In this document: positions 43,878 to 52,710 of the stretch, one piece after another
How the letters are laid out: each line of letters begins with the position of its first letter
Position numbering within the stretch: position 1 is the first letter of the stretch
NCBI GenBank assembly: GCA_030587365.1
Contig: JAUQZE010000022.1
Location: forward strand, 131,663-195,662
Source of the DNA: Candidatus Freyarchaeota archaeon
GTDB lineage: Archaea; Asgardarchaeota; Jordiarchaeia; Jordiarchaeales; Jordiarchaeaceae
Direction: 5' to 3'
Length of the DNA: 64,000 nucleotides
The notes under the pieces: model-generated
What the model was told of the DNA's origin: nothing
Databases searched by the model: none
What the model saw: only the letters and a program-made list of their open reading frames with translations
Made by a program: the position numbers and the translations under genes

Positions 43878-45305
43878 TTAAGCTTGTTTATTTTTTTCCA
43901 AATATTTCCCGTATCTGTGTAGGGCGGATAATGCTCGGATCGCTCTTTCAGGTGTTGGGTAGAATATTGCGCCAAACAGTCTTTCCATGATAGGTTTAAC
44001 TATGTCTTTTTCATCCATGGAACCCACCAGAGGTGCTTTGACCTCGCCCAGTAAGTCCTTGGAGCTAATTTTTTCTATTACTGGTTTAAATTGCTCTATG
44101 ATGTTGGCTATTCCCGCGATGGAGGATGATGTGAATCCTCCGAAGAACCAGGAGTCGATGTTTGGGTCTGTGAAAAGCTTCTTTAGTACTTCGGTGTTTG
44201 TGAATAGGCTTTGTGCTCCGGATGCGGTGAAGTCTACTGGATTTCTGACGGACGCGAATTCTGGCAGAATTGCTTTTAACATTTGCTTGTTCTGTTCGCT
44301 TATTTCTGGAACTTGTAGGCTCAATTCTGCGCATTTATCAGTGGCAGCGCAGCCTACTCCACCGCTTCCTACTAGTAGTCCGACCCGGTTTCCTTTTGGT
44401 AACGGCTGAGTTAAGTATGCTTTTAAGTAGTCGAAGAGTTCTTCAACGTCGTAAGCTCTTATTATTCCAGTCTGCTTGAAGACTGCATCATAAATCGCGT
44501 CGTGTCCGGCTAGTGCGCCGGTGTGGGAGCTTGCGGCTATGCTGCCCTCCTTTGTCCTTCCGATTTTTATTGCAAATATGGGCTTTTTTGGTGTTATCTT
44601 CTTTGCGGTGTTTAAGAATTGTCTTCCCTTTTCTATTCCTTCAATGTACATCATGATGGCTTTGGTATCGGGGTCATTGTACAGGTATTCCAAGTACTCG
44701 TAGTCCTGTATGTCGATTTTGTCTCCTACGCTTATGAATTTGCTGAAATTTATGCCTTTAGCCATGGCTGATGAGGATATCTCTATGCCGTAGCCACCGC
44801 TCTGGGTTATGAACGCCACCTCTCCTTTTTGGTCAAAGGAAATGAGGGAGAGGCAGAGGTTTGCTTCGGAGCTGTAAATTCCCATGCAGTTGGGGCCCAC
44901 TATTCGAATATTTCCCTTCTTGGCTATTCTGAGTACTTCCTGTTCTCTCTTTATTCCCTTTTCGCCAATTTCCCTGAATCCCGAGGAAAAAATAATGGCA
45001 GCCTTGACACTTTTCTCGACGCATTCCTCCATGACACTTGGGACTACGTCTGCGGGGACTATGATTGCTGCCAGATCCACGTTTTGGGGTGTGTCCAATA
45101 TGCTGTTGTAGGTTTTTACGCCCTGTATTTCTTTTGTTTTGGGGTTTACTAGATAGGTTTGTCCCTTGAAATTGCTTTTTAAAGCGGTGGATGTTATCCA
45201 GGTGGGGAATTTCATGGGGGTGGCTGATGCGCCTATTATGGCCACCGAGTTGGGTTTAAAAAGGGGGGTGAGTTGGTCGGCTGTTGTCATTTCGCTGCTC
45301 ATCAC
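43878..45305 (-). CDS. ADP-forming acyl-CoA synthetase, alpha subunit
   Basis: A 475-aa protein. It has an N-terminal CoA-binding Rossmann domain (SVAIIGASATPMKFPTWI), two succinyl-CoA-synthetase-like domains and the phosphohistidine loop SSHTGALAGHDAIYDAVF. With a beta (ATP-grasp) subunit it converts acyl-CoA, ADP and phosphate into acid, CoA and ATP. No beta gene is in the window. The GTG start at 45305 overlaps the iorB stop (GTGA). As last gene of the hydroxyacid dehydrogenase-iorA-iorB unit, it would conserve energy from aryl-acetyl-CoA made by IOR. Confidence 0.9.
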   Translation of the reverse strand: MMSSEMTTADQLTPLFKPNSVAIIGASATPMKFPTWITSTALKSNFKGQTYLVNPKTKEIQGVKTYNSILDTPQNVDLAAIIVPADVVPSVMEECVEKSVKAAIIFSSGFREIGEKGIKREQEVLRIAKKGNIRIVGPNCMGIYSSEANLCLSLISFDQKGEVAFITQSGGYGIEISSSAMAKGINFSKFISVGDKIDIQDYEYLEYLYNDPDTKAIMMYIEGIEKGRQFLNTAKKITPKKPIFAIKIGRTKEGSIAASSHTGALAGHDAIYDAVFKQTGIIRAYDVEELFDYLKAYLTQPLPKGNRVGLLVGSGGVGCAATDKCAELSLQVPEISEQNKQMLKAILPEFASVRNPVDFTASGAQSLFTNTEVLKKLFTDPNIDSWFFGGFTSSSIAGIANIIEQFKPVIEKISSKDLLGEVKAPLVGSMDEKDIVKPIMERLFGAIFYPTPERAIRALSALHRYGKYLEKNKQA

Positions 45306-45889
45306 TTTTGTTTCAGAGCTTTTTTACCTAATTCGAAGGCTTTAAAGTTTAGGTCGACTGCTTTGGGAATTCTGCTTCTGATAGCGTTTTTTAACTGTTC
45401 TTCTTTTAATGGTAGTGCGCCTGCCGTATATGCTGCGCCTATCATTACGATGTTTGACGAGAGTATATCGCCCGCTTCCTTTGCCAGTTTGTTGCTGTCG
45501 AGGAAGAATGCCTTTGCGGGAATGTTTTTTGCGGATTCTTGGATTTTGCTAATTTCGGGATAATTTTTGTCTGGCGGCAGTATGGAATGCTCGTTTGTTA
45601 CTATTATTCCGTCTGGTTTGAGGAATTTTACCGCGCATTTTAATGCTTCGAGTGGCTCGAGTCCTACGACGGCGTCTGCGCTAGCTTCGGGAACGAGTGG
45701 ACCGTATACTCTTTCTTTCCCTAAGCGGATATGGGTGATGACGGAGCCTCCTCTTTGACTTGCTCCAAACGTTTCACCTATTTGAACGTGGTAGCCAGCT
45801 TCGATGGCTGCATCCCCAATTATTCTGGAGGTTAGAACGCCTCCCTGTCCGCCTACTCCGGCTATCATTATGTCAAAGTTTTCCTTCAT
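45302..45889 (-). CDS. iorB: Indolepyruvate:ferredoxin oxidoreductase, beta subunit
   Basis: A 195-aa gamma-type subunit of 2-oxoacid:ferredoxin oxidoreductases (IMIAGVGGQGGVLTSRIIGD, FGASQRGGSVITHIR). With IorA it oxidatively decarboxylates indolepyruvate, phenylpyruvate or similar arylpyruvates to the acyl-CoA, reducing ferredoxin. Its ATG overlaps the iorA stop (ATGA), and its stop overlaps the start of the ADP-forming synthetase gene, so the operon is tightly coupled. Confidence 0.96.
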   Translation of the reverse strand: MKENFDIMIAGVGGQGGVLTSRIIGDAAIEAGYHVQIGETFGASQRGGSVITHIRLGKERVYGPLVPEASADAVVGLEPLEALKCAVKFLKPDGIIVTNEHSILPPDKNYPEISKIQESAKNIPAKAFFLDSNKLAKEAGDILSSNIVMIGAAYTAGALPLKEEQLKNAIRSRIPKAVDLNFKAFELGKKALKQK

Positions 45890-47814
45890 TTCTTTTCACT
45901 CCTTATTACTTTTGGTGCAGCTTCTGGGCAGACCTGTGTGCAGTTTCCGCATCCTACGCACAGAACATCGTCTATGGATGCTTTCTTTTTTTGTTCATCC
46001 CAAATTATTGCGGGGCAACCAAATTCGTTTACGCAAATTTTGCATCCATTACACAAAGAGGGATCTATCGTGAAGGCTTTTGGTGGGGATAATCCTTTGC
46101 TTCTCCTTCTCCTTAACTCTTCAGCCGTACACAGTCTTCTACATATCACGACCGAGGCTTTGGGCTGCTCAAATGCTCTTTTAATGACTTCGGCTGCTTT
46201 TTTAATATTGTAGGGGTCAACGATTTCTACAAATTCTATTCCACAAGCCTTTACTAAATCTTCTATCTTCACGGGTTTGGTTTCTTCTCCCATAGCGTTG
46301 TACCCGGATCCGGGATGAGGTTGAAAACCGGTTAATCCGGTTACCTGATTTTCTAGGACAACCGTGGTAAATTTGGCGTTGTTGAAGGTGGCATTTATAA
46401 GAGAGGGTATACCGGCATGGTAGAAGGTGGAGTCTCCTATGAATGCTACCACTGGTTGGTCCACTCCGGTTTTGGATATCCCGTTTGCCATTCCAACGCT
46501 TCCGCCCATACAGTTGGTTAGGGTGAAAGCCAGTAGGGGCGGCGGTCCCATCATACCGTAGCATCCTATGTCGCCTATACCGATGTAGGTTCCCCCTTTG
46601 AAAGTTTTAGCCGCCAGCTTCACCGCGTATGCTGATGCTCTGTGAGGACAGCCGGCGCATAAAATTATTCGTCTCATCCCTTCGTAGGGTTTAATCATTT
46701 CTCTGAGCTCTTTCCTTTCAGGTATGGATGGAAGGGGTTTACCAAAGGCTTTTGAAAGCACACCCATAACGTCTAGGGGGTTCAATTCACCAGAGACTGG
46801 AGTAAACTCATTCCTTTTTCCTAGGATTTCTACACCCGGAGACACATCCTTTGCAAATGATCTAAGTTCTGATTCAATAACTGGGTCAGTCTCTTCGAAA
46901 ACTATTACTTTATTGACGGATTTTATGAGTTTAGATACTTTATCTTTGGGTAAGGGAAAGGACATTCCGAGTTGTAGAAATGCTACATTAACACCAAGCT
47001 TGTCAACAGCCTCCTCTACATAGTGGCGACATACCCCGGATGCAATTATCCCTATCTCTTCGTCCCCATTCATTTCTAATTTATTACCGAGGAAACTGTT
47101 TGATATTTCGGCAGCTTCTTTTAGTTTTTTTGTATGGAGCTTTTCATGTAAGTATGCTACGTCTACCCATCCTTTTGCCATGAGCATTTCCATTCCTACT
47201 TCAAAGAAGGTTGGATAATAGCTGGGAACTCTTTTTTCTTTGGGAAACTCTCCCAAGAGCACATCTCCGCTTGCGTGGCATACCCTGGTCGTCATCCTTA
47301 CATAGATGGGGAGTTTTAACTGTTCAGAAAAGTCGAATGCCGTTTTCGTAAAATCTTTGGATTCTTGGGGGTCTGCCGGCTCCAAAATGGGAATCTCAAA
47401 AACTCTAGATGCCAGATTCCTCGAATCATACTCGTTAGCTGAGCTGTGTCCCTTCGGATCATCTCCTATGACTACAACAAGTCCTCCTTTACCAATTTGC
47501 CAATGGGAAATGTGGATAAGTTGATCAGTCATCCAGGCTACTCCGTGATGCTTTGCCGAAACCATTGACCTTAACCCGCAATAGGTGGCTCCAGCTCCAG
47601 CCCAAAAGGCAGCCATTTCGTTTGTTGACCATTGAGCGTAGATCTCGAAATCTTTCGCCAAGCGGGCCATTGTCTCTAATATTTCGGAAGCGGGAGTTCC
47701 GGGGTAAGAAGCTGCGAATTGGCAATTTCCTTCTAGGGCTCCCCTAGCCACCGCTTCATTTCCCATCAAGAGAACCTTTTTCCCGGGAGCATCTAATCCG
47801 ACTTCTTCACTCAT
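45886..47814 (-). CDS. iorA: Indolepyruvate:ferredoxin oxidoreductase, alpha subunit
   Basis: A 642-aa TPP-dependent subunit. The pyruvate-ferredoxin-like N-terminal domain (GNEAVARGALEGNCQFAASY), the TPP-binding GDIGCYGMMGPPPLL and GDSTFYHAGIP blocks, and a C-terminal ferredoxin with two clusters (CNGCKIC and CVGCGNCTQVCP) are all intact. Length is normal. It catalyses CoA-dependent oxidation of aromatic 2-oxoacids in amino-acid fermentation, or in reverse for synthesis. ATG 47814 follows GAGGT. It lies 11 bases after the hydroxyacid dehydrogenase gene and overlaps iorB. Confidence 0.97.
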   Translation of the reverse strand: MSEEVGLDAPGKKVLLMGNEAVARGALEGNCQFAASYPGTPASEILETMARLAKDFEIYAQWSTNEMAAFWAGAGATYCGLRSMVSAKHHGVAWMTDQLIHISHWQIGKGGLVVVIGDDPKGHSSANEYDSRNLASRVFEIPILEPADPQESKDFTKTAFDFSEQLKLPIYVRMTTRVCHASGDVLLGEFPKEKRVPSYYPTFFEVGMEMLMAKGWVDVAYLHEKLHTKKLKEAAEISNSFLGNKLEMNGDEEIGIIASGVCRHYVEEAVDKLGVNVAFLQLGMSFPLPKDKVSKLIKSVNKVIVFEETDPVIESELRSFAKDVSPGVEILGKRNEFTPVSGELNPLDVMGVLSKAFGKPLPSIPERKELREMIKPYEGMRRIILCAGCPHRASAYAVKLAAKTFKGGTYIGIGDIGCYGMMGPPPLLAFTLTNCMGGSVGMANGISKTGVDQPVVAFIGDSTFYHAGIPSLINATFNNAKFTTVVLENQVTGLTGFQPHPGSGYNAMGEETKPVKIEDLVKACGIEFVEIVDPYNIKKAAEVIKRAFEQPKASVVICRRLCTAEELRRRRSKGLSPPKAFTIDPSLCNGCKICVNEFGCPAIIWDEQKKKASIDDVLCVGCGNCTQVCPEAAPKVIRSEKK

Positions 47815-47825
47815 TTTTTCTACCT

Positions 47826-48803
47826 CTATTTTCCTTTTTTCGATTTTTTCAAGACTTCTGGATTGACCACATTTTCATAAATTCCGTTTAACGCCTTTTC
47901 GACCTGTATACCGTTTTGTCCCATCATCCTTATTACGGCGTCTAATGTTTGAACCGCCATGTGTGGTGTCAAGACAACGCTGTCTAATGTCAGTAGTAGG
48001 TTATCCTTGTTTATGGGTTCCTGCCTGTAAACATCTAGTCCGGCACAGCTTATCCTTTTTTCCTTCAACGCTTTGTAGAGGGCTTCTTCGTCTACCAGTT
48101 CCCCTCTCGCGGTATTTATTAGAATCGCTGTTGGCTTCATAAGGCCCAGTTCTTCTTCACCAATTAATCCCTCGGTTTCCTTAGTTAGTGGCGAATGAAT
48201 CGAAACTATATCGGATTCTTTCATGAGGGCTTTCAAATCGACTTTTTTCCCTCCCATCTTTTCGATGTCCTCTTTTCCCACATATGGATCGTATACCAGA
48301 ATATTCGTTTCGAATGCCTTCATCCTTTTGGCTACTTCTCTCCCTATTTTGCCGAATCCGATTATTCCCAGGGTCTTTTTCCATAATTCAACTCCGAGTG
48401 CGAAAATGCGCCACCCACCCTTAACCATGTTTTCGTGTGCTTTTACCAAGTTTTTGGAGCATGCTAGTATCAACGCTATGGTGTGTTCTGCTACCGAAAC
48501 CGTAGTGCCAACTGGCATGTTCATTACTACTACTCCATTATCCGTCGCCGCCTGAAGATCAATGCGCTCATACCCTACACCCGCAGACTGTATGAACTTC
48601 AACTTTTTTCCAGATTCAATTATTTTTCTCGTAATGGGATAATTCAAAGCCTGCATATAGAGTATGCCATCAAAATCTTTTACCAACTGGCTCAGGTTTT
48701 CCTCCGAAACATTCGACGTACAAATAATTTCTGCACTCTTTATGTGTTGCTTGACCCAATCCAGCAGAAAATCCATGCCCGTTACTAGGAGCTTTTTACC
48801 CAT
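47826..48803 (-). CDS. D-isomer-specific 2-hydroxyacid dehydrogenase
   Basis: A 325-aa NAD-dependent dehydrogenase. The Rossmann motif GFGKIGREVAKRM, the Arg in NTARGELVDEEAL, a Glu in the following block and the His in LTPHMAVQT match the family. It interconverts a 2-oxoacid and a D-2-hydroxyacid. Position directly before iorAB suggests that it reduces arylpyruvates (for example to phenyllactate) as a branch from IOR, or oxidises aryl-lactates to feed it. ATG 48803 follows AGGAG. It is first gene of the operon, with a TATA-like TATTTATAAT upstream near 48840. Confidence 0.88.
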   Translation of the reverse strand: MGKKLLVTGMDFLLDWVKQHIKSAEIICTSNVSEENLSQLVKDFDGILYMQALNYPITRKIIESGKKLKFIQSAGVGYERIDLQAATDNGVVVMNMPVGTTVSVAEHTIALILACSKNLVKAHENMVKGGWRIFALGVELWKKTLGIIGFGKIGREVAKRMKAFETNILVYDPYVGKEDIEKMGGKKVDLKALMKESDIVSIHSPLTKETEGLIGEEELGLMKPTAILINTARGELVDEEALYKALKEKRISCAGLDVYRQEPINKDNLLLTLDSVVLTPHMAVQTLDAVIRMMGQNGIQVEKALNGIYENVVNPEVLKKSKKGK

Positions 48804-49010
48804 AATCAGTTTCTCCTAATTGAATTGTAAAAGTTTGTTATATTTATAATAAAGAGAAAACAACTAGAAAAATATTACGTAAAAAAATATTCGTACTATT
48901 CCAGCGTGACCACAGTGTTCAAAGGCACCATAATTGTTAACCGCAACAAAAAAAATCAGGTTGTTAAACACCATTGCGAATTCGTAGAATAGTTTCCTAG
49001 GAGATGAATC

Positions 49011-50024
49011 CTAGGCTATGAGGCTACTCATTCCTTTAATTATTCTCTCTGCATCTCTCACCGTTCTCTCTATAACTTCCTTTACTGTAGGAATATCCTT
49101 GACACCTCCACAGGACTCACCGCAGAGTACCGGTCCTATCTCAACCTCCCCGTTATATACAAGCTCGTATTTTTTCTGATCCTCTAATAGTTTCTCAAGG
49201 TCGGTTGCTTTCTCCAAGGATATTTTTTCACCTTTGCTTAGAATTTCATGATGCTCCTCCGTATACTTGTTCTTCAAAAGTCTAATAGGTCCAAGCATGC
49301 CCTGAGTGACAACTGTGTCAGCATCATTCGACTTCACAACGATGTTCTTGTAGTTCTCGTGGAACTCGCACTCCTTGGTTGCGATGAAACGCGTTCCCAT
49401 CTGGATACCCGCAGCACCCATAGCGAGAGCACCGGCCAGCCCTCGCCCATCGAAGAAACCCCCACAAGCGACCACCGGCTTCTTACAGTTATTGACCGCC
49501 TCGGGGATCAGAACGGAGGTGTTGACTCCCTCATAGCTTTGATGTCCGCCGCCTTCATAGCCGGTGGCTATTATTCCGTCGCAGAGGTCATCAACTTTCT
49601 TAGCGTGGTATAGGGTTGGACACACGTGGAAGTGTATTAGGGGGGGGTCCTTCTGTTTGAACTCAGTTGCTGGGGGTTTCGGATTGCCCGCTGAGGTAAT
49701 CACAACTTTTAATCTCTTCTTTAGCTCTGGGTCCTCTTTTCTGAGTCGTATTATCAGTTTTATCAGTTCTGGTGCGTCGATCTGGAGCCGGGCGACTCTT
49801 ATGTTTATTCCGAAGGGACCTTTGGAGTTTTCTTTAACCCATTTGATGTTTTTCTCCATATCTGCAATTGGGTCTACTCCGAAGAGGTTGGTGTGAGAGA
49901 CTATGCCGAGTCCTCCAGCGTTGGTTACTGCCGCGGCGAGTTTTGTGGTGTAGAAGGGACCCATTGGGGCTTGAATTATGGGGTATTTTATTCCTAGCAT
50001 TTCTGTAAGTTTTGTTTTTATTAT
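49011..50024 (-). CDS. Nitronate monooxygenase-like FMN protein, ATA start
   Basis: A TIM-barrel FMN enzyme of the 2-nitropropane dioxygenase/enoyl reductase FabK-like group (YPIIQAPMG, GIVSHTN, GYEGGGHQSYEG, VACGGFFDGRGL, MGTRFIATKEC). In anaerobes the true substrate is uncertain. The first ATG (50000) would begin at MLGIKYP. The preceding in-frame codons read IKTKLTE, which matches the usual family N-terminus (M-IKTxxTE-M-LGIKYPII). They start at an ATA (50024) six bases after the SD GGTGGG, with a stop just upstream and no ATG, GTG or TTG available. I therefore place the start at the ATA. Confidence 0.82.
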   Translation of the reverse strand: MIKTKLTEMLGIKYPIIQAPMGPFYTTKLAAAVTNAGGLGIVSHTNLFGVDPIADMEKNIKWVKENSKGPFGINIRVARLQIDAPELIKLIIRLRKEDPELKKRLKVVITSAGNPKPPATEFKQKDPPLIHFHVCPTLYHAKKVDDLCDGIIATGYEGGGHQSYEGVNTSVLIPEAVNNCKKPVVACGGFFDGRGLAGALAMGAAGIQMGTRFIATKECEFHENYKNIVVKSNDADTVVTQGMLGPIRLLKNKYTEEHHEILSKGEKISLEKATDLEKLLEDQKKYELVYNGEVEIGPVLCGESCGGVKDIPTVKEVIERTVRDAERIIKGMSSLIA

Positions 50025-50113
50025 TTTAATCCCACCTTTTCATTATTTTATACTTCTTTATTTTATAATACAAAAAAGCTTTTTGGTAAAAATTTTGGAA
50101 TGGTTTGGGTTCA

Positions 50114-51832
50114 TTATTCTATTTCAGTTTTTTGTTTTTTCAGTTCTTCTTCCCTCAGTTTTCTTCTGAAGACTTTTCCCGCGGGGGTTTTGGGTATGCT
50201 GGTCTTGAATTCTACTTTTCGGGGATACTTTATGGGGCCAAGCTTGTTTTTAGACCAGTCAATGATTTCTTTTTCACTTATCTTTCCAACGTACTCATCT
50301 TTGAGGACGATGTAGGCTTTGATTTCTTCGCCTGAAACATCATTTGGTATTCCGAGGACTGCGCACTCTTTGACCGCTTCGTGTTCGTACATCTTGGCTT
50401 CTATCTCGTCGGGGAATATTTTGTAGCCCTTGTATTTTATGATGTCTTTTAGTCTTCCCGAGAGGTAAACGTAACCATTCTCATCCATTCTTGCTAGGTC
50501 TCCTGTGCGCATCCACCCGTTTATTAACGCTTGCTCCGTAGTTTTAGGGTTCCTCCAGTAGCCCTTCATTAACTGGGGTCCTCTAATCCAGAGTTCCCCT
50601 TCTCCACCTATTGGTAACTCCTCTTCCGTGACAGGGTCAACGATTTTGGCATCGGTGTCCAGAATGGGTGTTCCTACACTTCCGGGTTGGACGAGGGAGG
50701 GAGCCCATATAGGGTTGGAGATTGCAGCGGCACAGCACTCTGTAAGGCCCATTCCCTGAAACACCTTCAGTCCGGTTAGTTCTTCGAATTTGTGTGCCAC
50801 TTCGGGGGCGAGGGCCATAGCTCCGCATCCTACGAGGGTGACGGAGCTGAAATCGTAGTTGGTTATTTCTTTGAAGTTGTTTAGGAAAACTAGTATTGTG
50901 GGAACCACCGGGAATTTTGTGACTCTGTACCATTGTATGGCTTCGCAGATGGTTTTGGGGTCGAAGGTGTTTTCCATAACTAGCATTGAGCCCTCGTAAA
51001 CAGCGGTTAGCAGCATCACGTATCCGGATATGTGGCAGATGGGAAGTATGATTAGGGTTGCTCCTTTTCCGAACATTGATTGTGCCTGTAGGGGATGCTG
51101 ACCGTGGTAAGCGCACTGTAGAGCGTTTGCAAGAACGTTACAGTGGGTTAGCATGACGCCTTTCGGTCTTCCCGTTGTTCCTCCGGTATAGATTAGTGCA
51201 GCGATGTCTTCTTTGGGTTCGATTTCTACTTCCGGCGGCTGGGGCTTGTAGAGTTTTATAAGTTTCCAGAAGTTGGTTGTTCCCGGTATTTCCTCCTTTC
51301 CTGCTATGATGAAATTTTTGAGTTTTTTTATGTGTTTGATTTTGGGGTAGACTTTGCTGTCAACTATTATTGTGTCTACTATCTCGGCGTCGTTAATCGT
51401 GTATTCTACGTCCTCTGCGGTTAGCAAGGGATTTATTAGGGTGCAGGAGGCTCCGGTTTTGTTTACTCCGAATAGGCTGAACACGAATTCTGGACTGTTC
51501 CAAGTGTCTACGGCTACGGAAACCCCTTTTCCTATGTTTAACCGGTCTGAGAGGGCCGCCGCAAGCTGGTCACTGTAGTATTTCATCTCAAGATAGGTGT
51601 ATTTTTGATTCTGAGTTATCATGCACACGGAGACGTTGTTTCGGAATTTTAATGCCGCTTGGTCACATATTTCGAACAGGGGTGCTTCGGGGTAGTTCAG
51701 CGTTCTGGGAAAGTTTTTGGGTAGAATTTTTTGCCAAGGTCTGTTATCTTCTACCCAGGGACTTTGTGTAACCATTTCGTGCCAGGGCTTGAGAATTGAA
51801 TCACCGTACAAATCAACACAATTTTTTTCCAC
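50114..51832 (-). CDS. Long-chain acyl-CoA ligase (AMP-forming)
   Basis: A 572-aa adenylate-forming ligase. It has the AMP-binding loop LIYTGGTTGRPKG, the GLTECC block, WMRTGDLARMDENGYVYLSGR and the catalytic Lys region KTPAGKVFRRKL. It activates a fatty or aryl acid to its CoA thioester. GTG 51832 follows GGGGTG; the TTG at 51835 is too close to the SD. It is downstream of a CoA-transferase pair, thiolase and DUF35 gene on the same strand, so it is part of an acyl-CoA degradation unit. Confidence 0.93.
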   Translation of the reverse strand: MEKNCVDLYGDSILKPWHEMVTQSPWVEDNRPWQKILPKNFPRTLNYPEAPLFEICDQAALKFRNNVSVCMITQNQKYTYLEMKYYSDQLAAALSDRLNIGKGVSVAVDTWNSPEFVFSLFGVNKTGASCTLINPLLTAEDVEYTINDAEIVDTIIVDSKVYPKIKHIKKLKNFIIAGKEEIPGTTNFWKLIKLYKPQPPEVEIEPKEDIAALIYTGGTTGRPKGVMLTHCNVLANALQCAYHGQHPLQAQSMFGKGATLIILPICHISGYVMLLTAVYEGSMLVMENTFDPKTICEAIQWYRVTKFPVVPTILVFLNNFKEITNYDFSSVTLVGCGAMALAPEVAHKFEELTGLKVFQGMGLTECCAAAISNPIWAPSLVQPGSVGTPILDTDAKIVDPVTEEELPIGGEGELWIRGPQLMKGYWRNPKTTEQALINGWMRTGDLARMDENGYVYLSGRLKDIIKYKGYKIFPDEIEAKMYEHEAVKECAVLGIPNDVSGEEIKAYIVLKDEYVGKISEKEIIDWSKNKLGPIKYPRKVEFKTSIPKTPAGKVFRRKLREEELKKQKTEIE

Positions 51833-51873
51833 CAAAACACCCCACTCACTAATATATTACCTTGTCACGTCCT

Positions 51874-52707
51874 TTATTTTCTTTTCTGAGCCTCCTCCAT
51901 GAATTTCTGCATATAGTTCATCATGATTTGCACGTAGAAAGACCGTCCTAGGGATATTGTTGGAGCGAATTCTCTCATCATGCGGAGTTCTTCTTCTGTC
52001 GGTAGTATGGTCTGTTTCAACTTTGGAGCGATCTTGAGTTGCCAGGGAATATCCTTCTGAATTTCTTCAACGGCTTTTCCCGGGTAATATGATTCTAGAT
52101 ACATTTCCTTTGTTTTCTCGTCAAAGCGGAAAACTCCTTTTGTGCTAACTAGAAGCGAGGGCCCTGTTCCTTCGGGTAATCCGGCCTTGTACCGTGAGTC
52201 GCATCCCTCCAAATATCCCGGGGTGGTTATGTACTCGCAATTCTCAACGAATCTCCCATGCCTCAGCAAGATAATTGTTCTTTTGGCATAGCCTGCAATT
52301 TCGTTCGCCCCACCACTACCCGCGAAGTGTTTGCCGCCAATGTAGGAGGTGTTTATGTTTCCGTACTTGTCAACCTCTGCAGCGGCTAGGAATCCAACGT
52401 CCACGTATCCTCGGAAAAGGTTTGATGCGAATAGGTCGGGTATATCGGTGCACATTGATACTCCCATAGTGCTGCTGAAATCGTTGGGGTGTTGCATAGG
52501 ACGATAAACATCAGGGTCAACCAAACCGCACTCCGTGATCAGTACGGCGTGGGGTGCGTGTGTTTTTTTGGCCAAGTAGCCAGTAAGCATGGGGTATCCG
52601 TGACCAATCATGACAACATCCCCATCCTTAATCTCCCTCGCGGCAACAGAGCACATGATTTCGTCCAGGGTCAACTTAATTTTCTTCGATGTCTTTTTCT
52701 TTGACAT
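51874..52707 (-). CDS. CoA-transferase beta-type subunit (GctB/IpdB-like), pair 1
   Basis: A 277-aa class I CoA-transferase fold subunit. It includes an LITECGLVDPD segment, where the Glu is a good candidate for the acyl-enzyme nucleophile of the beta subunit. EVDKYGNINTSYIGG and GSGGANEIAG are also present. With the alpha subunit directly upstream, it would move CoA between acids, or act like the IpdAB hydrolase of steroid-ring catabolism. ATG 52707 follows GGAGGTG inside the end of the alpha gene. The two genes are separated by three bases. Confidence 0.85.
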   Translation of the reverse strand: MSKKKTSKKIKLTLDEIMCSVAAREIKDGDVVMIGHGYPMLTGYLAKKTHAPHAVLITECGLVDPDVYRPMQHPNDFSSTMGVSMCTDIPDLFASNLFRGYVDVGFLAAAEVDKYGNINTSYIGGKHFAGSGGANEIAGYAKRTIILLRHGRFVENCEYITTPGYLEGCDSRYKAGLPEGTGPSLLVSTKGVFRFDEKTKEMYLESYYPGKAVEEIQKDIPWQLKIAPKLKQTILPTEEELRMMREFAPTISLGRSFYVQIMMNYMQKFMEEAQKRK

Positions 52708-52710
52708 TTG

